From NCBI RefSeq assembly GCF_024662215.1, contig NZ_CP096115.1, positions 1,426,001-1,490,000 of the forward strand: a stretch of 64,000 bases of DNA, in the 5' to 3' direction. The position numbers were made by a program, and so were the translations under genes. Positions 28,990-37,385 of the stretch are shown piece by piece. The stretch's first letter is position 1; each line of letters starts with the position of its first letter. The DNA is from Methanoplanus endosymbiosus. Its GTDB lineage: Archaea > Halobacteriota > Methanomicrobia > Methanomicrobiales > Methanomicrobiaceae. The notes below the pieces were generated by a model, which saw only the letters and a program-made list of their open reading frames with translations, was not told the DNA's origin and ran no database searches.

Positions 28990-29679
28990 ATGAGAATCGC
29001 AGTCACAAGACTGAAGGAGAAAGCCGGCAAAGACAGGGAAACCTGCAAAGAATACGGCCATTCCTGCTATACAGTCTCACCGCTAAAGTCTGAAATATAC
29101 CATGATTCAGCCGATATATTTATTGAAAAGGCAAATGACGGAAATTATGACTGCATCTTCTTTACAAGTGCACTTCCGGCTGAGATAATTGCGCCACGCC
29201 TCAGCGTCAGTGCAAGAGTTGTTGCAATAGGCCCTCAGACTGCCGCAACACTTGAAAAATATGGTATAAAAACCGAGATCCTCCCCGCCTTTTATTCAAG
29301 GGATTTTGCGCCATACCTCGGTGAATGGCTGAAAGGAAAAAATATCGGAATACCACGTGCAGATGTGCCCAATCCCGTTCTAATTAGTTCAGTTGAGGAT
29401 GCAGGCGGAATTGTGGATGAAATTCCGGTATATGCCCTTGAAGCCACAGGCGAGAGGCTCAATCTTGACGATGCCGATGCAGTACTCTTCACAAGCGCAA
29501 ATTCATTCTCACTTGCAGTATGGGATAAAGATACGGAAATTATCAAAATTGCAATAGGTGACATCACCGCCGGAAGAATGAGGGATGCAGGTATAATTCC
29601 GGATGTGACTGGCGACGGATCACTGAAGGGCACACTAAGGGAAATAAACAGATATACTGATAATTTAAAGAGAGACTGA
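28990..29679 (+). CDS. hemD: uroporphyrinogen-III synthase
   Basis: 229 residues in two Rossmann-like halves. FFTSALPAEIIAPRL and VVAIGPQTAATLEKYGI in the first half and VLFTSANSFSLAVWD and IAIGDITAGRMRDAGI in the second are the usual landmarks. It closes hydroxymethylbilane to uroporphyrinogen III, the precursor of coenzyme F430, cobamides and siroheme. It stands just ahead of cbf5 (one base apart), without other tetrapyrrole genes nearby. Sequence is weakly conserved in this family, but the repeated pattern is clear. Confidence 0.82.
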   Translation: MRIAVTRLKEKAGKDRETCKEYGHSCYTVSPLKSEIYHDSADIFIEKANDGNYDCIFFTSALPAEIIAPRLSVSARVVAIGPQTAATLEKYGIKTEILPAFYSRDFAPYLGEWLKGKNIGIPRADVPNPVLISSVEDAGGIVDEIPVYALEATGERLNLDDADAVLFTSANSFSLAVWDKDTEIIKIAIGDITAGRMRDAGIIPDVTGDGSLKGTLREINRYTDNLKRD

Positions 29680-29680
29680 A

Positions 29681-30658
29681 ATGGTTACTGATGCAGAATT
29701 AAGTAAAAAGCTCAAGAGCGGGATTATTGTCATAGACAAGCCGCAGGGGCCTTCAAGCCACCAGGTGACGGCATGGGTAAAGGAGATACTCGGTGGTGAG
29801 AAGACCGGCCACGGAGGAACTCTTGATCCAATGGTCTCAGGTCTGCTTGTGATAATGCTCGGGCGGACAGTAAAACTTGCCCCTATTCTGTTAAACCACA
29901 GAAAAGAGTATGTCGCACTGCTAAGGCTTCACGGGGATGCAGACAAGGAGGATATCGAAAGGGTCGTATCAGAGTTTCAGGGGAAGGTGTACCAGAGGCC
30001 GCCAAGAAAAAGTGCCGTTAAAAGGCAGCTTAGAATCAGGGAGATGTACGATATTGAGATCCTTGATATAAAAGACAGGCTTGTTCTGCTGCGGGTTGAC
30101 TGTGAGGCAGGGACATATATCAGGTCATTATGTATCCATATCGGGCTTGCACTCGGCACAGGCGGGCAGATGGTGGAACTCCGGAGAACAAAATCAGGCC
30201 CGTTTACAGAGAAGGACTGCATAAGGCTTCATGACTTAAAGGATGCCGCGGTTTATGAAGAGGAGGGAAATCCTGATCTGCTGTCAGAGATGATCCTGCC
30301 GGCAGAAAGGCTTGTTGATACAATGCCAAAGGTTGTCATCCGGGATTCTGCTGTCGATGCTATATGCAGGGGTGCTGCGCTTGCGGGTGTTGGCGTTCTT
30401 CAGACAGAGAGCTACAAAAGAGGCAGCACAGTTGCTGTAATGACAGAGAAAGATGAACTTGTCTGCACTGCCAAAGCTGCAATCTCCTCTGAGGAGTATA
30501 AACCAGGAGATACGGGCATTGTTGCAAGATCAATAGCAGTCATCATGGAGCCCGGAACATATCCACGCGGATGGACCAAAAAACCAAAGGATGATATAAA
30601 ATCCAAAAAAGCCAAGAATTCCAGAAAATATGGAAACGCAAAAAAATACAGAAGATAA
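29681..30658 (+). CDS. cbf5: Cbf5, pseudouridine synthase of H/ACA RNPs
   Basis: 325 residues. The TruB-type catalytic domain has the nucleophile D49 in GHGGTLDPMVSGLL, with IVIDKPQGPSSHQV before it and RVDCEAGTYIRSLC later. A PUA domain occupies about 225-300 (MPKVVIRDSAVDAICRGAAL start). The tail is Lys-rich. In archaea it makes pseudouridine in rRNA under H/ACA guide RNA and also position 55 of tRNA. The gene begins one base after the hemD stop. Confidence 0.95.
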   Translation: MVTDAELSKKLKSGIIVIDKPQGPSSHQVTAWVKEILGGEKTGHGGTLDPMVSGLLVIMLGRTVKLAPILLNHRKEYVALLRLHGDADKEDIERVVSEFQGKVYQRPPRKSAVKRQLRIREMYDIEILDIKDRLVLLRVDCEAGTYIRSLCIHIGLALGTGGQMVELRRTKSGPFTEKDCIRLHDLKDAAVYEEEGNPDLLSEMILPAERLVDTMPKVVIRDSAVDAICRGAALAGVGVLQTESYKRGSTVAVMTEKDELVCTAKAAISSEEYKPGDTGIVARSIAVIMEPGTYPRGWTKKPKDDIKSKKAKNSRKYGNAKKYRR

Positions 30659-30853
30659 TAAAAATCAAATCAGGAAATAAAACTTATTTTTATCCGGACA
30701 TCTGAAAAAAATACCCGGAAAACAAAACATTCACAAATTATTTCATAAACGAAAAGTGGATCAGATTCTCCGGACAAAAGAGATAGAATTAATAAAAACC
30801 GGGTCTAATAAGATAAGGCACAGGAAGTGTGCATGATTTCGTTACACTTTTCT

Positions 30854-30939
30854 GCTGAGGTAGTCTAGTCTGGAAGGGCGCAGGCCTGGAAAGCCTGTGG
30901 GGCATCCGCCCCTCGGGAGTTCAAATCTCCCCCTCAGCG
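30854..30939 (+). tRNA. tRNA-Ser (anticodon GGA), integration target
   Basis: 86 bases with the long variable arm of tRNA-Ser. Acceptor GCTGAGG/CCTCAGC, anticodon stem CAGGC/GCCTG with loop CTGGAAA, T arm GGGAGTTCAAATCTCCC, discriminator G. The 3' end (30929-30939) is repeated at 44359-44369, so the gene was kept whole when a mobile element inserted. Confidence 0.95.
30929..30939 (+). repeat. left attachment repeat (attL) inside tRNA-Ser
   Basis: CCCCCTCAGCG, the last 11 bases of the tRNA gene including the discriminator. Confidence 0.8.
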
Positions 30940-30998
30940 TACATATCCTTGTTACGTAATCCGAAGGCAATTAATAATATTGTAACCAATAATATAAT

Positions 30999-32597
30999 AT
31001 GCCAAACGTAACTATTCAGTCAGGGGAAGAGCCTGATTTAGGACAATATAGCATTGCTATAGCTAAGGCTTTGGACAAAGCCTATTTTACGGAACAGATT
31101 ACAGAAGAAGACTATAACCTGGTAAAACAGTTTATGGTTGATGTTCACCCGTTCGACACAACACAGAAGAAATACCGGGTGCAGCATAATCTATTATTCA
31201 TAAGGAATTTCATAAAACCATTCCGGGAAAACACCATAGAAGACCTGAGAATCTGTGTTAACACCTTAAACAACGGATGGTCAAATGAAGGAAAGCCGAT
31301 AACAACATCAGGGATCCTAAACTACATCCGGACTTTAAAGAGGTTCTATAAATGGATGATTGACAGGGAGTTCTGCAGCTTCCAGAAACAGGACTTAGAC
31401 AGCCTGCCAACACCAATTATGGATGCAAGTTATCACAAGGGATTCCACCTTGCAACAGAAAAATATTATGACTATTCTGAGGTTGCATTAGAGCGGGCAT
31501 TAACTGAAGGCAGATGCACAGAGGATGATGCAGACCTGTTAAGAGAATATATTTCTGAAATATCCGTAAACCTCAGTGCAAAGAGGGTTTACAAATATTA
31601 TTACATTATGATAGGCTGGAGAAGGTTTGTTGGTCCTTTCAGATACAACAAGGCAACAGACCTGTTTGCAGGGGTTGAAAAACTTAAGAGAACGTCAGGT
31701 TTTGCAAAACATACTATTGCTGATTATGTGCAGTTTATCAAGCGTTTTTACAGGTGGATGGTTGAAAATGATTATTCTGATATTCCGGAAAAGAAGATTC
31801 AGAAACTGAGGATACCAAAGCCTGATAAGATGACTGTTACCGCTGAAGAGCTGATAACAGAAGATGAAGTTCTCCGGATGATAAAGACGGCGTGGTGCTC
31901 AAGGGACCGGGCGTTAATTGCTGTGTTGTGGGAGTCAGGATGCCGGATAGGTGAACTTGGAACACTGCAATGGAAGCAGGTTAAATTCACTGACTGGAAT
32001 GCCTTGATTAACACTGATGAGAAGACAGGATCCCCCAGGCACATTCCAATGGTTATGGCGCGGCCATATCTTGCAGCGTGGAAACTTGATTATCCTTATG
32101 AACCATCAGGGAATAATTATGTATTTCTTAACCTGGATACATGGGAACCTGTACAATATCGCGGACTTCAGGAGAAGCTTAAAAAGATTGCAAAGAAGGC
32201 CGGAGTCACACGAAAGATTAAACCGCACCTATTCAGACATAGCCGGATAACCGATTTAATCCGGAAGGGTTACTCCGAATCTGTTGTTAAAAAAATGGCA
32301 TGGGGAAATGTCAATACAGGCATGTTTGCCACATACCTTCATCTGACAGATTCGGACATAGATGCAGAAGTAGCAAGGAAAGCCGGCATTACCACCGAAG
32401 AGGAACGGGAGAAGTCACCACTTGAAGCGAGACAATGCCCCAGGTGCTTTACAGTTAACGGGCCGACTATGGATTACTGTTTGCAGTGTGGTCTTGCACT
32501 TACAGAGGAAGGATTAGCAACATCAGAACTTCTTAAAAACCAACTTGCAAAACTTTCAAAAGAACAGATTATAGAACTGCTTTCAAAAAGCAGTTAA
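30999..32597 (+). CDS. int: tyrosine recombinase (integrase) with C-terminal zinc ribbon
   Basis: 532 residues, long for an archaeal integrase. Two similar N-terminal halves (about 33-140 and 168-275) look like a duplicated core-binding domain. The catalytic domain has R316 (ESGCRIGELG), K342, H410 and R413 (HLFRHSRIT), and the Tyr nucleophile Y446 (FATYLHLT). A zinc ribbon C480-C483-C494-C497 and a short helical tail follow. It would recombine the tRNA-Ser end with the element's own site. The gene begins 60 bases after the tRNA and points into the element. Confidence 0.93.
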   Translation: MPNVTIQSGEEPDLGQYSIAIAKALDKAYFTEQITEEDYNLVKQFMVDVHPFDTTQKKYRVQHNLLFIRNFIKPFRENTIEDLRICVNTLNNGWSNEGKPITTSGILNYIRTLKRFYKWMIDREFCSFQKQDLDSLPTPIMDASYHKGFHLATEKYYDYSEVALERALTEGRCTEDDADLLREYISEISVNLSAKRVYKYYYIMIGWRRFVGPFRYNKATDLFAGVEKLKRTSGFAKHTIADYVQFIKRFYRWMVENDYSDIPEKKIQKLRIPKPDKMTVTAEELITEDEVLRMIKTAWCSRDRALIAVLWESGCRIGELGTLQWKQVKFTDWNALINTDEKTGSPRHIPMVMARPYLAAWKLDYPYEPSGNNYVFLNLDTWEPVQYRGLQEKLKKIAKKAGVTRKIKPHLFRHSRITDLIRKGYSESVVKKMAWGNVNTGMFATYLHLTDSDIDAEVARKAGITTEEEREKSPLEARQCPRCFTVNGPTMDYCLQCGLALTEEGLATSELLKNQLAKLSKEQIIELLSKSS

Positions 32598-32623
32598 AAA
32601 CATATTTTATTTTATAACATTTC

Positions 32624-33583
32624 TTAAGATTTTGGGGAGGAAACTGTTTCCTCACCAAATTGAATATCAAATTCTTTGCCAAGAGTATCAGTCCACGAGA
32701 TGAAATCAAATGATTCCTTCCGCTTTGCAGAAAGCCATTTTACAAAGAGGTCTTTCCATACCGGAGTCTGAAGGATGATTCTGTATATACCAGACATATA
32801 ATCTGAATTTCCGGTTATTTCCTGTTTTATGTTCTCTGATGAAACATTGCTCACATACAAAACTACTGAAAAGAATTCATCTGTTAAATCATTATTTTCT
32901 AATTCATAGGGATTAACGCTTAAATTTTCGTAATCTCCTATAAAAGACAGTCTTTTTGTAACAAATTCATAGTGCTGAATCAGCCTTACAACAGTCAGGC
33001 GCAAGGCAAGAAAACAATATGATTCCCATATGTGTTTTGCAAATTTTTTGTTAGATGGTGCTGATATTCCCTGAATTTTAAAAGATTCATGCAACTTCTT
33101 CTTCTGGTCTGATGTAAGATCATCCTCCATCTTCTGAAGCTGTATTTCTGAATTTAATAACATTTCAAAATTATTTAAGAAATCCGGGAACAGTTCAGAC
33201 CATGTCTTCATTGCCAGAAGGATTTTTTCAGAATCAAACTGGCAAAACATATCACCGGTTTTTCTTGATAATTCAGCATTTAATTTTTCATTAAGATATG
33301 TTAGAAGTCCGTACTTTGTTGGTCCCCAGTAATATTTTTTCTGTTTATTTTCTCCTATTGCTGTTTCTTTAATCTCAATAACATCCTGCTTTAACAATTC
33401 CTTCACATAACCATGATGCGATGAGTAATTCCTGTTTTTGGGATCCTGCTTTTCCAAGTCATAAACTGTAAGAGGTCCATTTTCAACTAAAAAATTTAAT
33501 TCAAAATTTAAAGCTTCATGTCTCATTCGAGGGGCACTTTGTCTTTTTTTTTTCAATTGAACACCCACATTATAATATATCAT
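32624..33583 (-). CDS. winged-helix protein of the element, possible regulator
   Basis: 319 residues. The N-terminal 95 residues look like a winged helix: NGPLTVYDLEKQ, YVKELLKQDVIEIKE, and a wing KKYYWGPTKYGLLTYL. The rest is helical and matches no family I know. It is convergent with the integrase gene (26 bases apart) and divergent from the AbrB-like gene, with symmetrical sites between them. Probably a repressor of element functions. Confidence 0.55.
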   Translation of the reverse strand: MIYYNVGVQLKKKRQSAPRMRHEALNFELNFLVENGPLTVYDLEKQDPKNRNYSSHHGYVKELLKQDVIEIKETAIGENKQKKYYWGPTKYGLLTYLNEKLNAELSRKTGDMFCQFDSEKILLAMKTWSELFPDFLNNFEMLLNSEIQLQKMEDDLTSDQKKKLHESFKIQGISAPSNKKFAKHIWESYCFLALRLTVVRLIQHYEFVTKRLSFIGDYENLSVNPYELENNDLTDEFFSVVLYVSNVSSENIKQEITGNSDYMSGIYRIILQTPVWKDLFVKWLSAKRKESFDFISWTDTLGKEFDIQFGEETVSSPKS

Positions 33584-33731
33584 ATTATGTACGATACATT
33601 TTAAAAAACTATGTTTTCTAATGATATATCAAAGACTGATATAGTGGCTGTGCATGCACTGACTTATATAATACAGTATATCGAACCATATTAGATATAC
33701 AATTAAATATCATGAAGTATAACTATAGATT
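33584..33731. promoter_or_regulatory. divergent control region with palindromes
   Basis: Holds perfect palindromes TGATATATCA (33622-33631) and GTGCATGCAC (33650-33659) and several TATA-like stretches facing both ways. Probably operators shared by the winged-helix and AbrB-like genes. Confidence 0.45.
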
Positions 33732-34007
33732 ATGGAAAAGTTTTTGAGAACGGTGCGGTGCTATCAAAATAGCAATAGTTTGGTAGTTACACTGCCAAAA
33801 GAGGCAGTATTGGCAAACAACATACAGCCAGGAGATAAAATAGCCGTGTTCTTGACAGAAGAAAACGAAATCCGGATGGTTCCACTAAACGGTTCAAAAG
33901 ATGTAGAATTAGTTATCAGGGAGGGTAAATCGTTGCCAAACGTAACCACAGGGGTTAAAACACCCTCCCAAAGCCACCAGGACGAAAAATCACAGGAGGC
34001 ATTATAA
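33732..34007 (+). CDS. AbrB/MazE-type DNA-binding protein
   Basis: 91 residues. RTVRCYQNSNSLVVTLPKEA followed by VLANNIQPGDKIAVFLTEEN is the swapped-hairpin AbrB fold (about 5-52). The C-terminal 40 residues are polar and may be flexible. Proteins of this type act as transcription regulators or antitoxins; no toxin gene is beside it. One base separates it from the next small gene, so it begins the early operon. Confidence 0.8.
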   Translation: MEKFLRTVRCYQNSNSLVVTLPKEAVLANNIQPGDKIAVFLTEENEIRMVPLNGSKDVELVIREGKSLPNVTTGVKTPSQSHQDEKSQEAL

Positions 34008-34008
34008 T

Positions 34009-34191
34009 ATGCGTCTGCCAGCAAAAAAATACTTGCATTCTCGCAATACTCTTAGGGTTTCACCGGAGGTAATTGAAGGGCTTGATCCAATAGATCGAAG
34101 AATCTGTGAAGTTCTCATAAGACTTGGTGAAATTGAAGTCGTTGGAATTGAAGAAGAGCATTCAAATTTTGAGCGGGGGTGTGCTCACTGA
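34009..34191 (+). CDS. small conserved-looking protein of unknown function
   Basis: 60 residues, not recognised. It is charged and probably helical (VIEGLDPIDRRICEVLIRLG), and could be a small DNA-binding or adaptor protein. It is placed between the AbrB-like gene (one base gap) and the next gene, which starts inside its end. Tight packing supports it as real. Confidence 0.55.
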   Translation: MRLPAKKYLHSRNTLRVSPEVIEGLDPIDRRICEVLIRLGEIEVVGIEEEHSNFERGCAH

Positions 34192-34457
34192 GCAACACAC
34201 ACACATCAAAATATGACAAACGTGATTATATTTTCCTTAAAAATATAAAAACCCTTTGTCATGTTTCGGGATTTATCAAACCGGAGGGTGCTGATAAAAT
34301 GGTTTTATTTTGCAGCTTGATGCAGCATCTTGCTACAAAAATCAGGAACAAATCTGCTTTATTTGAAATTGGAACGCATTTTAACCGGATTTATTTAAAA
34401 AATGAATTTGAGAGTAAATTCATTTTTGATGTTGTTTATACGGGGTCTAGTAGATGA
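34179..34457 (+). CDS. hypothetical 92-residue protein
   Basis: Not recognised. It begins with GTG inside the end of the previous gene (13-base overlap) and its stop overlaps the next ATG (ATGA). It has a mid hydrophobic stretch (MVLFCSLMQHLATKI) and many Lys and Phe. The true start could be later. Confidence 0.45.
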   Translation: MCSLSNTHTSKYDKRDYIFLKNIKTLCHVSGFIKPEGADKMVLFCSLMQHLATKIRNKSALFEIGTHFNRIYLKNEFESKFIFDVVYTGSSR

Positions 34458-35356
34458 CCTCCGGGAAAACATCAACCGGAATTGTTCCCCTGCTGTCTGA
34501 CCTGAATATAGAAATTCATGCCAAAGATGGTGGAGGCTGGTCAACGGTAGTTACCCAAAAGGGGATTACCGTTGCAAAGGAAGACACAAAAACAGAACCC
34601 TGGGTTCAAAATGAAATAATAAAAAAATTGGGGAAACAGACAGCTGATAAAACAGCATACAAGTCTGGAGCAATCCAAGACGCAATATCACAGTATTTTG
34701 AAGAGTTCAAAGCATCAGACGATGGTAAAGCCCTGTTGTCGGAACCTGCCAGAAAAGTAATTGAGGCAACCGAAGCAGTTTTCAGAGAGAAATGTAACCC
34801 GCCGAAATTCAGAATATGCTTGAAATCCGGAAATGAACTTTTGTTCACAAACCGGGAACTAACAGCAATGCGACCCATGGACCTGAATGATAAGTGGTCA
34901 GCGATTGAGCGTGAGCGGCTGAAGGCAACAAGGGGCGATTTCGACAAGATAATTGATTATTGGTTTGAAATACAGCAGGATTCAGAAACCTGGGGAGCTG
35001 CTTCAGAATGGGAAGCCGTTTTACAAAAATTGTGTACTGAAATTTCACTCAAACACATTTCAGATAAAAAGGAAAGGTTATTGGATGACGGAATTTATCG
35101 CGAGGGTGAAATTCTTTGGGTTTCAAATGAAGTCATCCGCAAAGTCTTATTAGATTTTGGGAAAGATATAACCGATTCATCTTTTCAAAAATATCTGAGG
35201 GATGAGGGTATGTTATTGGGACCCTCAAAATATATCCGGGTAAATGGTTTTAGACCAAGAGCCTGGCAGTTCAGTATATCAGTTTACATTCAGCAAGGAG
35301 AAGGATTGTATCATGAGGACATTGACCAAATCCCATTTGCGGAGGGGGAAATATGA
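34454..35356 (+). CDS. hypothetical protein of the replication operon
   Basis: 300 residues, not recognised. Mixed alpha/beta composition without signal peptide or membrane helix. The C-terminal third (WVSNEVIRKVLLDFGKD, SFQKYLRDEGMLLGP and RVNGFRPRAWQFS) looks like the winged-helix tail seen after phage primase-helicase domains. It is coupled by ATGA overlaps to the genes on both sides, and is followed by a helicase and primase, so a role in replication is likely. Confidence 0.6.
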   Translation: MTSGKTSTGIVPLLSDLNIEIHAKDGGGWSTVVTQKGITVAKEDTKTEPWVQNEIIKKLGKQTADKTAYKSGAIQDAISQYFEEFKASDDGKALLSEPARKVIEATEAVFREKCNPPKFRICLKSGNELLFTNRELTAMRPMDLNDKWSAIERERLKATRGDFDKIIDYWFEIQQDSETWGAASEWEAVLQKLCTEISLKHISDKKERLLDDGIYREGEILWVSNEVIRKVLLDFGKDITDSSFQKYLRDEGMLLGPSKYIRVNGFRPRAWQFSISVYIQQGEGLYHEDIDQIPFAEGEI

Positions 35357-35673
35357 AACTCAAAATTCCTTCTGTCGCACGCGAGGAAACATTAGTCGCG
35401 AAAAAAACGACAACACAAAAACACCCTCACCACCCTCACCACCCTCGACAAACTCAAAAAATATCAGCAATGGAGTTATATTTTTTAAAAACACGGGAAA
35501 AAAACGTCGAGGGTGAAAAACAAACCACCCTCACCACCCTCACCACCAGCCCCATGGTTTTAGGGGAAATAAGAAAAGTTCTGTCTGAAAAAAAGTGTCT
35601 AATATCCCCACGCACGCGATATAAGGCAAAAATAACAATATCAGGAGGTTTTCTGTTATGGGTGCTGATGTAA
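35353..35673 (+). CDS. small basic protein, reading frame runs through iteron-like repeats
   Basis: 106 residues with HPHHPHHPR and TTLTTLTT segments that come from the same DNA repeat read in two frames. Starts by ATGA overlap with the previous gene and ends inside the helicase gene start. The coding role is doubtful: the DNA repeats may be the functional element here. Confidence 0.35.
   Translation: MKLKIPSVAREETLVAKKTTTQKHPHHPHHPRQTQKISAMELYFLKTREKNVEGEKQTTLTTLTTSPMVLGEIRKVLSEKKCLISPRTRYKAKITISGGFLLWVLM
35422..35541. repeat. iteron-like CACCCTC repeats, possible replication origin
   Basis: Five direct copies of CACCCTC at 35422, 35431, 35440, 35526 and 35535, spaced by exactly nine bases within each group, plus one inverted copy GAGGGTG at 35509-35515 within GTCGAGGGTG, which mirrors CACCCTCGAC at 35440-35449. 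The region lies just before helicase and primase genes. AT-rich sequence (35460-35505) separates the groups. Confidence 0.5.
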
Positions 35674-37385
35674 TCCGTTGGTTAGGTGGTCCAGGGTCTG
35701 GAAAAACTTATCAGTTGCTAAATTTCATTCGTGATGAACTGTATTCTGATTTCAGCGTAACAGACATTCAGGCAATGACCTTTTCAAAATCCCAGGCTGT
35801 TGATATGGGTCTTCGGATGCTCTCTGAAGGAATTGTTCGGGATAAAAAAACGGCAAAGCGACAATGCAGCACCATTCACAGTGTAGCATTACGGGCATGC
35901 CGGGAAGCCGGGATTATAGAATCAACAGAAGAACAGATAATTCAGCTGAATAATTCAGATAAAAATAAGAATCATCATTACAAGGATTTCGCCGAAAAAA
36001 ACAACCTTAAATTCAGTTTCAAGAATCAACCCCTGACTGAAGAGGATGATACAGGACGCGATCAACAACCAGGGAATGAACTATTTCAGATATCGGGGTT
36101 TTTGACAGCAAGCCTGTTACCCCCCGGTGAATGGCGAACTGCTGCATCCCACACGTCACTAAAAACCCCGGAATATATGCTATTTTCCGGTGAAGAAAAT
36201 ATCCGGGCATGGCAGGAATTTAAAACAGAGAGAGAACTTTTTGAGCATGACGATTATGTAAAAGCAGCCCTTGACAGAGAACTTCCACCACCGGGACCGG
36301 TTCTCGTGGTCGATGAATATCAGGACGTGTCACCTTTGCAGGATGCGTTAATCCGTTTCTGGATAGAGCACCCTGACACAGAACGGGTATATCTGGCAGG
36401 AGACCCCGACCAGTCGATATATGGTTTCCGTGGATGTTCTCCGGAACTCTTCCGGAATATACCTGCAACTGACAAGGGTGCAGGCGGGGTTTATGGAACT
36501 CCGGTTTCCAGAAGATGCCCTATATCCATAGTTCAGCAGGCAGAAAGGATCCTTCAGCATGAACCAAACATTCAGCCAACCCCTGAACGTCAGGGTCAGG
36601 TACTCCGGGTTAACGCATATTCTTCAGAAAAATTAGCTCAATATGTGGAAGCTGCGGTTCTTCTGGCACGGAAGTGTAAACCGGAAAATCCACAAATCTA
36701 TATTTTAAGCCGTTTCAGGCAGCAGGCTGATAAAATTGCATTTCGTTTATCTGAACAGGGGGTTCCATGCAGCAGCATAAAACCAGACCGGATAAACTAT
36801 TGGTTAAAATTACGAGTTGGGGCCAAAAAACCCTATTCATCCGACACAATCGAACCTTATTCCCTTCTAAAAGGAATAATGAAATATCAGTCCTGTTCAG
36901 CCATAGATATAATATCTGAATCAGAGGCTGTAAGCCTTGTTAAAGCCACAATGGCAAATCCAGCAAGAAAACACATTGTAACCCGGTTTAAGAAGATAAC
37001 ATCAATTAGACCTCTCAGGGTAGGGGATGTGATTGATAATGCCAAACTTCCCCAGGACAACAGTTTATATGAAAAATTAAACCTCCGCCCGTGGTTAGTT
37101 AATCAAATCAGAAAAGGGGTTGAAGCAGAAAGGCAGCGTGGTTTTTCAATCAACCCCAATCAGATAAAGATTGATACAATTCACCAGTCAAAAGGTCTTG
37201 AAGCACCTGTTGTATTTTTGCACACCGGACACAGCCGGGAACGGATACAGCAGCTGATAAACCCCGAACGCATGGCAGAAGAGAGACGGGTTTACTTTGT
37301 CGGGGCAACAAGGGCATCCCATAAACTGATTTATCTGGATTACGGGCAAAAACCCGCCGTTCCAATCCTGGGAGGTGTATTATGA
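35658..37385 (+). CDS. UvrD/PcrA-like superfamily 1 DNA helicase
   Basis: 575 residues. Motifs in order: Walker A LGGPGSGKT (near 10-17), Ia-like MTFSKSQAVDM, Walker B LVVDEYQDVSPLQ, motif III LAGDPDQSIYGFRG, motif IV-like SRRCPISIV, motif V TIHQSKGLEAPVVF and motif VI ERRVYFVGATRAS. It is shorter than cellular UvrD (about 720), mainly by reduced 1B and 2B insertions. It is likely the element's replicative or repair helicase and is coupled to the primase gene by an ATGA overlap. Confidence 0.9.
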   Translation: MGADVIRWLGGPGSGKTYQLLNFIRDELYSDFSVTDIQAMTFSKSQAVDMGLRMLSEGIVRDKKTAKRQCSTIHSVALRACREAGIIESTEEQIIQLNNSDKNKNHHYKDFAEKNNLKFSFKNQPLTEEDDTGRDQQPGNELFQISGFLTASLLPPGEWRTAASHTSLKTPEYMLFSGEENIRAWQEFKTERELFEHDDYVKAALDRELPPPGPVLVVDEYQDVSPLQDALIRFWIEHPDTERVYLAGDPDQSIYGFRGCSPELFRNIPATDKGAGGVYGTPVSRRCPISIVQQAERILQHEPNIQPTPERQGQVLRVNAYSSEKLAQYVEAAVLLARKCKPENPQIYILSRFRQQADKIAFRLSEQGVPCSSIKPDRINYWLKLRVGAKKPYSSDTIEPYSLLKGIMKYQSCSAIDIISESEAVSLVKATMANPARKHIVTRFKKITSIRPLRVGDVIDNAKLPQDNSLYEKLNLRPWLVNQIRKGVEAERQRGFSINPNQIKIDTIHQSKGLEAPVVFLHTGHSRERIQQLINPERMAEERRVYFVGATRASHKLIYLDYGQKPAVPILGGVL

